Shown here in pieces: positions 1 through 9,701 of a stretch of DNA of 64,000 nt (positions are counted from its first letter, which is position 1; each line of letters begins with the position of its first letter). The stretch is taken from assembly GCF_907164915.1 (NCBI RefSeq), contig NW_025919561.1, positions 62,001-126,000 on the forward strand, given 5' to 3'. The translations under genes were made by a program, and so were the position numbers. This DNA comes from Impatiens glandulifera (lineage: Eukaryota; Streptophyta; Magnoliopsida; Ericales; Balsaminaceae). Under the pieces are notes generated by a model. That model did no database searches. It was not told the origin of the DNA and worked only from the letters and a program-made list of their open reading frames with translations.

Positions 1-504
1 ACTGCCTTTGGTCAATTGATTGAGTTTCTCTTAGAACTTGGCCTGGTTAGCATTCAATTGAGCTATTTGGATCTCGTATTCCATAGGTGGGATAATCGAA
101 GGGTTTGTCCCTTCTTGGGCATTAGGGTTGTCAACAACTTCTAGCTGAGTCCTTGCTGACCTGTTATCATCTTCAGGAGGCTCTTCATAGAGAGAGGCTT
201 CTTCCACGCGACGATTCTGAGGATTGATCCTGATCGGAGTGGCAATAGGCGTAGCCAGTGGCGGCTGTCGTGTCGAGGATGGCTGCTCCGGGGCTGGGAT
301 GGCAGGCTTAGTCATCAAGCTCGTTAATATTGCCAACTGTTCAGTGACTTACTGAAGAGTAGCTTTCATTTCAGCAAACTCAGTTGGGGATACTGTGTCC
401 TTAACGCTTTTTGGAGTTGCTTCGGCCATGACTTGGCGTACAAAACGTCCGGTTCTTGGATCTCTTTTTTGTGGGGCCGTACTTGCACGAAAGTGACTGG
501 CGCA
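1..504 (-). pseudogene. Gag-like fragment of a Ty3/gypsy-type element, 5' part, running off the window
   Basis: Read leftwards, this is one frame interrupted by in-frame TAA codons at 349-351 and 31-33. The first part is basic and polar (a short stretch around RTGRFVRQVMAEATPK). It is followed by a Pro-rich linker (residues such as KPAIPAPEQP) and then a Gln/Asn-rich, probably coiled-coil stretch. That composition is common just before the capsid region of plant gypsy Gag proteins, but no capsid or zinc knuckle is reached before the window ends. The exon probably begins at 504, because the minus strand there shows a pyrimidine tract ending in TTAACAG, a good splice acceptor. It lies downstream of the two DUF7745-like frames on the same strand, consistent with one retroelement transcript. 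The Gag assignment is inference; the stops and the acceptor are visible. Confidence 0.4.
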
Positions 505-728
505 CTGTTAAGAAGATAGAGATAGATGAAGCTTTGTAGATGTAGTACAATACAAATGCAAAATACGAGACATGAATTTAGGAAAGCAAGGATTTCATTC
601 ATGATCAAATAGACAAACATAGAGCTGTATATAAACATATTGGCAGCGTTTGTTACAGAGAGGCTCTCTTATTTATATTTTACAAAAGAGTCTAAATGGG
701 AAAAAGTCCCAGATGAAAGCAAAACTTC
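505..728 (-). other. Probable intron between the DUF7745-like frame and the gag-like exon
   Basis: This AT- and T-rich stretch contains no supported coding sequence. On the minus strand it ends in a pyrimidine-rich run and TTAACAG, typical of a plant 3' splice site. A donor is not certain; a GTAACAAAC near 655 on the minus strand is a candidate. The apparent 90-residue frame at 366-638 is hydrophobic and low-complexity and is probably not a protein. Confidence 0.35.
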
Positions 729-1829
729 TTAAGTCCAGACATAGTCTAGTTCGATATGAGCATTCTCCTCCGCTTCAGCTTGGTGAGCTCTCTCATACTG
801 GTTGGTGATAAGATCCTGGTATTTTCTTCGTCTTGTCATGACATTGAGCTGGAAGGCATCGTGCCACTGACCGAGGTACTCTACGTGAAGTCTTCGGGTT
901 ATAGGTCTGTCTGTTGCAATAGCAGGTTCGACATGGTTGTATCCAAACTGTTTGAATAGTTCTTGGGTATAGTAGTAGGTGATCCATTCTAAACCCAAGA
1001 GGAGGACAAGCACCTTGTCATTCATCATGAAGGTCATCTTCTTGATGGGGTACCAGGGAAGGATGTCCCAGGTTTCATTATCATCCAGTATCGGGATTTC
1101 ATGGAGAGCTTCCCTCATCCTTTGGTATTTAACAAAGGGAGATAGATTATTTCCGGATAGGACTAGCGGTAGACGCTTGAGTTTGTCAAGCAGCCATATG
1201 TATAGGATCAAAGGAGAGCCCCTCTTACTCATGGTGGGAGATCGATATGAGTTATTCAGACCCATGAGTATTTCTGCTAGTATAATGCAAGAAGGATCTT
1301 TGTTGCCTTTTCGCAACTGATGTGCCACCTCGATGATCCTTAAGGAAGGATCGTCGTTCGCTGGCCTGATGATGTAGTGAGCAAGTAGGATAGACATCGT
1401 GATTATGGATGATCCTACTTTTATCGGGACATCTCCGTCCTTGATCTTTAGTTCAGCCCAAGCCCGAAAGTTGATGCTCATGCCAGAGATGATGGCATCA
1501 GAGGTTTCTTCAGAGTAGTCGTACTCTTTTTGTAGAAGTCTTCCGATAGACATCGAGTCTAGGAATGGCTTTAGATGTATGACATTCTTGTTATGTATCA
1601 TGAGAATAGCCCTGAATTCTTCTATGGTGGGGCACATGATCTTGCTACCTAGTACGTAGGTTCTTTGATCAGGATTCCACCTTTGTTGCATTTCCATCAT
1701 GCAGTTGGGGTTGACTTAGTACTTTAGAAACTTCAGGATAGGATTGAGACCGTAGTCTTCGAAGTACCACCGATTTTCACGAAATTGCTTCGCCCAAGGG
1801 AGCAACTCGGCATCCGTCAACATGGACAT
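729..1829 (-). pseudogene. DUF7745-like retroelement protein, copy 1 (one in-frame stop)
   Basis: From an ATG at 1827-1829 the frame runs 37 codons to a TAA at 1716-1718, then stays open for about 328 more codons to 729. Across the stop it aligns residue for residue with copy 2 (2065-3192), so the TAA is a nonsense mutation and not an exon end. Shared landmarks are WYFEDYGLN / WYYDSFGIN, MMEMQQRWNP / MMDMQRKWDP, CPTIEEF, LAEILMGLN, ILYIWLL and LLGLEWITYYYTQELFKQFG. This order resembles the plant-specific DUF7745 domain often found upstream of gag in Ty3/gypsy elements; its biochemical role is unknown to me. The minus strand has a CACAG acceptor just before the start (exon from 1838). The C-terminus is charged and probably helical. 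Confidence 0.6.
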
Positions 1830-1838
1830 CGTGGTTGA

Positions 1839-2021
1839 CTGTGATCGTAGGAGAAAGAAGGTATTGTAAATATAACAACAAAAACAAATGCGTATGCAAA
1901 CAACATGACATATAGATAAACATCCCGTAAGGTTTTATACATATTTGATTTCAAAAGAAAGAACTTCCGATGTTACATTTCAAAATTTCGGAGTTCTTTG
2001 GGGTTTGTCTAGTTGACTATA
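1839..2021 (-). other. Probable intron/spacer between the two DUF7745-like copies
   Basis: AT-rich, no open frame. On the minus strand it ends with a T-rich run followed by TCACAG at the start of copy 1, which looks like a splice acceptor. The donor is ambiguous. Confidence 0.3.
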
Positions 2022-3192
2022 CTAGACTGCTTTGTGCAAAAAGGGTGAAACTTGGGGCTCCTCTTCAGGGGGAGAGAGTTCGACTATAGCGAGTGGAGGT
2101 AACAGAACCTTCACTTTCTGCTTCTGTTTGTTGGAGGTGGAATTCGTCCATGATCTGGTCGATGTAGTCCTTGCGATCTTTAGGGATTCCCATTTTGACG
2201 CAATCATTCCAAAAATCTAGATAGTCGGCAAAGTCATTGTGCTGGATTGGCCTATCTATGGCTACCACGCAGTCAAGGCAAGGGGGCATGCAGTCGCGCC
2301 CGAACTGTTTAAACAGTTCACTAGTGTAGTATGAAGTAATACACTCGAGGCCCATGAGTATGATGATGGGTTGGTCGCTCATCAGATGGACCATCTTCTT
2401 AATACCATACCATGGAAGAAGATCTCGAATGGGATCATCATCGTGGACAGGGAGCTCTGGTTTGATGTGCATGAAGCGTCGATTCTGGAGGGCAGTACCC
2501 ATCACGTTGCCAGGAAGTGGAGGAGGAATACGCTCCATCTTCTCTAGGAGCCAGATGTAGAGGATGATAGGAGCTCCCCTTTGATTGAGAGAGTAGGAGT
2601 AGTATGACTCGTTGAGACCCATCAGTGTCTCTGCCAGAATGATCCCAGTGGGATCCTTATTTCCACCTCTAAGATTATAGACCACTTCTAGGATCCTTGC
2701 GGATGGAGGGCGATTGCTCGAGGGAGTGAGGAGGAAGTGAGCTACCATAATGGACATGGTGAGTAGAGAAGCGCCGAAGCTTAGTGGAGGGATTTCTCCA
2801 TTTTGGGTTGCCACTTTGACCTAGCGAGGAAAGTCCAAATGATTTCTAGCGAGGATTTTGTTTGCCACGGTTTTCGTGTAGCCCAGCTCATCTTGGAGGA
2901 GTTGTCTGAGAGACATGGCTTCGGCCGAGGGTTTGAGCCTTAGGATGTTCTTGCTTCTAATCATCATGATGGCCTTGAATTCCTCAATGGTTGGGCAAAG
3001 CTGGCGATCCCCTCGTATAATGGCGCGGTGCACCGGATCCCATTTGCGTTGCATATCCATCATGAAGCCATGGTGGAGGCGGTGATTAGTATAGTTGAGA
3101 GCGGTGTTGATCCCAAAGGAGTCATAGTACCACAAATACTCATTGAAGTGGTGAGTCCACATGGAGAGGTCATCGTTGTCTAATAGGGCCAT
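2022..3192 (-). pseudogene. DUF7745-like retroelement protein, copy 2 (one in-frame stop, shifted tail)
   Basis: The frame starts at an ATG at 3190-3192, directly after a minus-strand TTCGCAG splice-acceptor-like sequence. It is open to a TAG at 2821-2823, then continues in the same frame to 2065. The segment after the stop carries LTMSIMVAHFLL, LAETLMGLNESY, ILYIWLLEKM, and ILMGLECITSYYTSELFKQFG, each matching copy 1. The last part overlaps a second frame (to 2022) with a Pro/Glu-rich tail, so a late frameshift is likely. Copies 1 and 2 are clearly related but strongly diverged at protein level, so this is an old tandem duplication within one element. The function of the family is not known to me; the gypsy-leader position is inferred. 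Confidence 0.6.
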
Positions 3193-6100
3193 TCTGCGAA
3201 CACAATCAACTTTGACAAACATGTCGAGTGATTTTGATGAAAGCAAACATGCTTAGAGATGTTTTAGTATATCTATTATAAACGTATGCATGTATAATAA
3301 ATAAGCACGTACTGAGTTGACTTGTCGAGGCCTTGCTGTTTGGGCACGTCGAAACAACGGTTGGATAGAGTAAGCAGGTTTTGTGTGCTAAGGTTTTCTG
3401 TCGAGGTTTGGGTGGGAATCTCTCCCCACCATCGTTAAGATCGCATCCCGGAGGATGTATCAAAGCCGACAGAAGGGATCCACTCCGGGTTCCTAGTCTT
3501 TCCTCACACAATATCTCTCGGTCACAGACCGGTATGATCGGTCTTCACGTAATTATAGGAGTACAGAATTCCGACCTAGTACTCCTTCACGTAAGTCTGG
3601 GTGATGTACCCATCCGAGGCAAGTATTAGGGTAAAACTTAAGTATAGGATAAAACCTAAGTACCTGTTGGAGTGATGGACCCCATGAGGTGGACTATGGT
3701 GAGAGTGAAATGTTATAAATATCAATTTATAAATAGCCAGAACTTTGTCTATTTTATTCATTTTAAAATAACAAAGGTCCCGAGTAGAGTCGCCAAGAAA
3801 GCTGTAACACCGTTTTATTCCCCCCGGTCTATGTCCCGTTCCATAGCTTATCACGTGTTTGTGAGACACGTGGCAATATGGAAGACTACCGCGAGGCATC
3901 TCGAGGTTCAATGATTTCACCTTGGTTTGCGTACCAGACATCTTTTAAAATGAAACATTTAATTTTTAAAAGATTTTGAGAATACCTGGAGCAGTAATAA
4001 ATTAATTATGTAAAATAATTAATCTTTTGTTCAAACATTAATAATCTACGAGACTGAATAACAATTTAACCTGGCCCGATTTAAATCAATTAAACATAAT
4101 CAATTTAAAGATTATTCATTTGAAAATCAGAGTCGCCAAGAGATTTTATGAAAATCAATAAAATGATACGTGTACAAACGTATTTATACCAGAGTTTCTA
4201 AAAAAAGTGGTTCGTTGTTTGTTTACGCTCGGGAAAGGGCTTTCGCGCTATGTCCTTTGCGCCCGCCTAAGGACGGTTTTCAAAATCCTTCTAAAATAGA
4301 CAAAGGCTGGCTTCTATAAATCTAATTATAACATTCCTTATCTTTAATTAGTAGTCTAGGGGTCCTAAATGAGGATAAACTTTAAATAATTGTACAAAAT
4401 TATTTAAAGGAGGTGTGTACCTGTTGTGCTGGGGTTCAGATTTAACAAACCCTGAAAATATCAGAAAAAGATGTTATAGAGTATAACCAAACAAGACCTA
4501 GCAAAAGAAAATTGCTTTGGGAAACATCCCAGAGAATTTTGAGAGTTACTTTATGACCTTGAAAATACCATTTTTTAGAAAATGGGGGCTTGGTTCCAAA
4601 ATAGTTTTGGATTTTTTTGAAAATTGGAACCAAACGGGCCTAAGGATTAAGCCCTAGGTTCAAGTCCGATCTAGTCAATTTGGGTTTAGTAAGGTTGAAG
4701 AGGTTCAATTTTGAGTAAGGGTTCGGACTTAGGCCTAGGGCTATAACGGCCTTAGGTTAATTGGGGGTTTGATACTAGGCTAGGACTAGGGTTTGGCCTA
4801 GGCTAAGATGAGGCTAGGTTTAGTTGTTAGTCCTAGGTTAGGTGTCAAGGTCAATCCTAGGTCAAGTGGCAAGGTTTTTCCTAGGTTAATTAGGTCTAGG
4901 CTAGTTTTGTCGGCCCTAAGACAACTTTCTCGGTCGGGTGGCACGGTCCTGGGCGGTTTCCTCGGTCGCGCGGCTCGGTCCTGGCCTGTTTTTCTCGGCC
5001 CGAAGGCAAAATTCTTGGGCCTGGTGTTCTTGTTTTGGTCCGAAACTTCATAAGTTCATAACCTTTGATTGGGATGTCCAAATCACAATCCGTAAGTTGC
5101 AGTAGGTTCATATGATCATGAAGAACAAAAGCCCTAACATAAATCACGATATTGTAAATCATAAGAGGATCAATTTTAAATCACCATTTCTAGGTCAAAT
5201 TTTGGGATCTTTTAAATTAGGCCATTTCAAGGCCTAATTTTTGTTCCATTAGCTTTGAAATGATGAATATAGTTGATCCATACCAAAACAAGAACATAAT
5301 TACATCATTAAAATGGTTTTTGAAGATTGAATCAAAATCTAACTTTTTTCAAAAACCAAATTTGATCAAACATGATCAAAAGGGTGAAACAGTTACTTGG
5401 AATTCATCCCTACATGTTAGGAATCATGTATAGCTACTAATTGAATCAACAAATCCAACTTAGAAGCAAGAACATGAAATTTCAAAAATCCAGATTTTTA
5501 ACCTTTTTTTCCAAAATTTCAATTTGATCAAACATGATCAAAACATGATTACAGTTACTTATAAATCATCTAATAATGTATACAAACATGTAATACAACT
5601 AATTGAACAAACAAAATCAGATTAAAAGCAAGAACACAAAGTTTTGAAATTCAAATTTTCAAGCTTTTTTCTCAAATTTCAATTTTGATCAAACATGATC
5701 AAAACTTGATTACAGTTGTTTGGAAATGATTCAAACATGTTTATAAACATATATAACAACAATCTGGATCAACAAATCCAAGTTTAAACTAAGAACACAA
5801 CATTTCAAAAAATCAAGTTTTCAAACTGATATTTGCAAAATTTTGTTCTAGGTTGATTTGGTCGGTTTTTTTTCAACAAAAAGCTTAACACATGATATAT
5901 ATAATGATTCTGTACAAAGAAATCATACAATCAAGCATAAGAACACGACCAAAGTGATCAAACAAGAAATTTTGAAGAAATTCAAAATTTTCAATTACAA
6001 ATCAATATTCAAAGCTTCTGGAATCATACCAACAGTTGGAAAACATTCCTGGGAGTTGCTGGAAGTGATCCAGAAGCCTGGATCGAAGCTTGGCTCGCTG

Positions 6101-6215
6101 GAGAAAGTTTTGAAAAACACTATTCTTCGCCGGATTTTGCAGATCTTCAATCAGATTGAATTGATGTGTAATTCATGGTTATTGTTTGATGGATTGGTAG
6201 TAGAGGGGTAGGGAA

Positions 6216-6225
6216 GTATTTATAG
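6216..6225 (-). promoter_or_regulatory. TATA box of gypsy-type LTR copy A
   Basis: The minus strand reads CTATAAATAC, a strong plant TATA box. The homologous position in copy B (62673-62684) keeps TTATAAATAG, which supports a core promoter firing towards the DUF7745/gag frames. Confidence 0.55.
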
Positions 6226-6484
6226 TGCTCGAAGGTCGGCTGTAGAAACCCAATTTGAGTTTTCTTTGATCGTTGGCGTTCTCATCCCCAATTCGTGGCA
6301 GCCTTATCCCGGGGAAGATAAGGCTTCTAGATAAGGGGGAAACGTAGGCGCTGACGAGGGGATCACGTGGGCGAAAAAATCAACGGATTTGATCGCCTGT
6401 AACCGAAGTTAGAGCTTCTGGAAGTTTTGACGCCGGCGATGATCGCGAATCCGGCGACCCTGCATCCTAACGAAGAAGATGAAC

Positions 6485-6500
6485 AAAACGACGTCGTTTT
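6485..6500. promoter_or_regulatory. Perfect 16-bp palindrome AAAACGACGTCGTTTT upstream of the TATA box
   Basis: The sequence is its own reverse complement and centres on ACGT, the core bound by many plant bZIP factors. It lies about 260 bp upstream of the TATA box in the transcribed orientation. Copy B has the same site with both outer CpGs changed (62942-62957). A regulatory role is inferred. Confidence 0.4.
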
Positions 6501-7183
6501 GAGTAACGGAACGCTGAGTTCCGTCTGGTTCCGTCAACGGTCAGCCTGGTTGACTAACGGGGTTAGTCTGTCCCGTTAGTTAATCCGATGCGGGCGCGCG
6601 CGCGTGGTTCCGCTACAACTGGATTTCTGGCGCGCTCTGGGCTGTCGGATGATATCTGGGCGCTCATCTGATGGTCCAGGATCCTGCTGCAAAGTTTAAA
6701 CATAAAATCAGCCACACATAATTATGCAATTTTATATTTTATTTAAAAGGTTATTAAAATTCGAATTTAATTCTTTTTAAATCCATTTTTTCGCCAAAAA
6801 TTCACAAAAAATATTTCTAGAATCATATTAACAATTATGATCATATTTTATTTTTTTCAGAATTTTTGGGAATTTTGGGGTATTTTATTTAACTGGTTTA
6901 AGTCATTAATTAAACATAAATAATGAATAAATCCTAATTAAATATTTTTAATCCCTTCCTTGGTCTAATTTGGGCAAAATATATACAAATATTTTATCCT
7001 CAAATTATTTTTGGAATTTTGGAAAGTTTCCTCAATTAAAGTTTAATTATCACACTAATTAATCCTTAATTAGGTTTTAATTCATTCTTTCAAGTTATTT
7101 TGAATATAAAAATTATTTTAATATTATTAAACATAATAATATTATTTTGCAAATAGGGTAAGTTAAATTTTCATGCTTACAAG

Positions 7184-9017
7184 TCTAACTAGAGAAGTTA
7201 GACGTGTAGTCTAACTAAGCAGTGTTATACGTGCAGTCTAACTAGAGGAATTAGACGTGCAGTCTAACTCGCAGAGTTAGACATGCAGTCTAACTCGCAG
7301 AGTTAGACATGCAGTCCAATGAACTCGTAATTAGACGTGCAATCTAACTCGTGGAGTTAGACGTGCAATCTAATGTATTCGTAATTAGACGTGCAGTCTA
7401 ACTCAGGGAGTTAGACGTGCAGTTTAATTAATTCGGAATTAGACGTGTAGTCTAACTCGTGGAGTTAGACGTGCAGTCTAATGAATTCGGAATTAGACGT
7501 GCAGTCTAACTCGTGGAGTTAGACGTGCAGTCTAAAGAATTCGTAATTAGACGTGCAGTCTAACTCGTGGAGTTAGACGTGCAATCTAATAGAACCGTAA
7601 TTAGACATGCAGTCTAACTCGTGGAGTTAGACGTGTAGTCTAATAGAACGGTAATTCGACGTGCAGTCTAACTCGTGGAGTTAGACGTGTAGTCTAATAT
7701 AACCGTAATTCAACGTGCAGTCTAACTCGTGGAGTTAGACGTGCAGTCTAATAGAACCGTAATTAGACGTACAGTCAAACTCGTGGAGTTAGACGCACAA
7801 TCTAATAGAACCGTAATTAGACGTGTAGTCTAACACGTGAAGTTAGACGTGCAGTCTAATGGAACCTGAAAGTTAGACGTTTAGTCTAACTCCTTCAGAC
7901 AAGTCTGAAGTAGAACCGGAATTAGACGTGCAGTCTAACTCGTGGAGTTAGACGTGCAGTCTAATAGTTTGTGAATGATTAGACGTGAAGTCTAATTGGT
8001 GAAAGTTAGACGTGTAATCTAACTCCTTCAAATTAGTTTGAAGTGATTGTAATTAGACGTAAGTCTAATCTCATTAGGCTAGGTGGTCTAATGGATTCTG
8101 CTCTTAAACGGGGACGTTTGATTTCATTAGACAAAGTCGTCTAACTGAAATACGTCTAATGTTATGCTTAAGCAGTATGCTTGAAGCTAGCACCCGCCTA
8201 CTCACGTGCTATAGCTCTACTCTACTCTGCTCCACTTTCTAGTGAAGATCAGTACGATAGCTATACGCAACCAACCAACGAATGCCACGTAAGAGAATTT
8301 CCCTCACATTACTTGTTTTGAAGGTACATCTCTGATGGAATATTCGGCGCAATACCAGTTGGTGTACGACCACGATTCCTGTGCTCAGAACCTGTTGTGT
8401 ACTATGGAGGCTTTCCAATGGAAGAGTGCCACGTATCATTCTGAAGATTCGACCATTAGTCTCTGCCCAGTATTTATCAAATCTCAAGGACAACAAACAA
8501 TCACCCAACATTCTCTCAATCATCTTGCTGAAATTACTGTGTAATCAATTCTTTGAATATTCAAGCTGTGAGCTGATTTCCTGATTGTACTGTGTGTGAA
8601 TCAAGATAGAGATAGAATCAAAAACACCTTTAGCTGAGTGATATTCTTCATCTTGTAAATTGAATAGAGTGTGTTCTGTTCAATAGTGAGCTAAGTGTGT
8701 GCAAACTGTATTTTGATTCGAATCATATTATAGTGAATCCTTCTGGTGGTTGGAAGAAGGGGCGACGTAAGAGAGTTTGCTCCGAAAATCCATAAACAAA
8801 CTACTGTGTCTTTTCATTTCTGTCATCTTCACATTCTTCATCTTGAGCTTCAAACCTAAGTAAACAATTCCTCCTTGATTCTATTTCAAGTGTTTACAAG
8901 GGTTTGCGTAGAATAGAAAGCGAATTAAATCCCTAACAAGATTTCTTTCAAACCGTTTTTCATAAGCCTTTTTCAATAGCCAGACCCCCGTCTCTATCGA
9001 TTAAGCTGATCCTATCA
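7184..9017 (+). repeat. Truncated LTR of the E1 copia family (palindrome-rich)
   Basis: The right part (about 8160-9017) matches the E1 LTRs and the solo LTR: AGCAGTATG, CACGTGCTATAGCT, TTTCTAGTGAAGAT, ATATTCGGCGCA, then GATTAAGCTGATCCTATCA as the LTR end at 9017. The left part is the TTAGAC repeat array. The usual LTR beginning (TGTTAGGTCAAATT) and about 130 bp after it are missing, so the left end is truncated against gypsy copy A. The right end abuts a copia gag fragment on the opposite strand at a clean CA end, consistent with insertion into that gag. No target duplication can be checked because the left end is lost. Short frames in this stretch are LTR sequence, not genes. Confidence 0.75.
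7186..8160. repeat. Palindromic TTAGAC/GTCTAA repeat array
   Basis: Dozens of units such as GTTAGACGTGCAGTCTAACTC, in which TTAGAC and GTCTAA flank a 5-bp spacer (usually GTGCA). Inter-palindrome spacers alternate between a short TCGTGGAG type and an AT-rich AATTCG or AACCGTA type. Confidence 0.9.
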
Positions 9018-9653
9018 AATGCCTTAGTCGCGGTCGAGGATGAGGGCTCGTCTTCATTCCTTGAGTTCATCTCAAACTCATGGGCTTTCAGATCGGCAAA
9101 CATGTCATGCAACACCATCTTGGGGAGGTTTTTGGACTCTCTCATCACCGTCGTCTTAATGTCTCAAGCACTGGGAAAAGCCTTCAATGCTTCGACGATG
9201 ATAACTTTGTTGCCAAAGACCTTTCCCTAAGTAGAAAGTTCAATGACAATGCTGGTGAAGCGTTCGTCTAATTCGTTCAGCATCTCCCCGGGACGCATCT
9301 TGATATTATCAAACTTTTGAGTATCAACCATGAGTTTATTCTCTCTGGTTTGTTCGTTGCCCTCACAAAGCTGTATAATCTTCTCCCATATTTCCTTGGC
9401 GGTGGAACATGCTCTGATTTTTACAAACATGTTCTTGTCAAGAGTTTTGTACAAGGAGTTCTTGGCTAAGTTATCAAGGCTGGCCTTACTTTTGTCTTCA
9501 GCTGTCCACTCGTATCTTGGTTTTTCAATCTTTATCGGGCCATCAATGATAACATACCACATGTCATCGTCTTGTGAGGCCAGATACACCTACGATCTTC
9601 CAATGAACATGCTCTTCAATGAGGAACATGGGAGGCTTGTTAGTGAAATACAT
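9018..9653 (-). pseudogene. Copia gag fragment (UBN2/DUF4219 type), truncated
   Basis: Starting at an ATG at 9651-9653, the N-terminus (KPPMF...HWKI) matches the start of plant copia Gag. A frameshift near 9590 moves to the frame carrying DDDMWYVIIDGP, STAKEIWEKI, NKLMVDTQKFDNIKMRPGE and ERFTSI, all typical of the UBN2 gag domain. In-frame TAG and TGA codons follow near 9230 and 9160 (the TGA is where Trp is expected in the motif before DIKT). The frame then shows VMRESKNLPKM and ends abruptly at 9018, where the palindrome-rich LTR begins. It belongs to the element whose primer site and LTR follow at 9688-11466. No zinc knuckle or pol remains. Confidence 0.75.
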
Positions 9654-9687
9654 GATGATATTTGATTTCTTGAGAATAGAAACCCTC

Positions 9688-9699
9688 AATCTCATACCA
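9688..9699 (-). other. Primer-binding site, initiator-Met type
   Basis: The minus strand reads TGGTATGAGATT two bases after the LTR end at 9702. It resembles the plant copia consensus TGGTATCAGAGC, complementary to the initiator Met tRNA, with a few mismatches. Confidence 0.6.
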
Positions 9700-9701
9700 C
9701 T

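Larger units (their letters stand above)
3250..7183 (-). repeat. Leader and LTR-like region of a Ty3/gypsy-type element, copy A
   Basis: No gene is supported here. The stretch is homologous over most of its length to 57815-63880 in the same orientation. Matching blocks include the region around 4100-4290 (versus 58640-58880), the runs of GGTC-rich sequence at 4650-5050, the TGATCAAACATGATC block near 5360 (versus 62170), a TATA box, and TTCCGCTACAA with CATCTGATGG near 6610-6680 (versus 63075-63130). With the DUF7745/gag frames downstream on the minus strand it is best read as a 5' LTR plus untranslated leader of a large element. Exact LTR ends and a primer site were not found. The upstream end is cut at about 7183 by a palindrome-rich LTR. 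Several short frames on both strands are not credible genes. Confidence 0.5.

Noticed and set aside
349..2823. Programmed stop-codon readthrough, because three in-frame stops (349-351, 1716-1718, 2821-2823) are all followed by GTC
   Set aside because: The stops fall at different places in the two DUF7745-like copies, the context is not the known CARYYA readthrough signal, and many other stops in the window lack it.
4808..6211. Plus-strand frames of 81 and 117 codons in the gypsy-type leader
   Set aside because: They lie in sequence homologous to copy B, where the frames are not conserved.
7186..8160. A CRISPR-like pattern of regularly spaced palindromes
   Set aside because: Plant nuclear context, inside LTRs, spacers are themselves repeated and no cas-like genes exist nearby.
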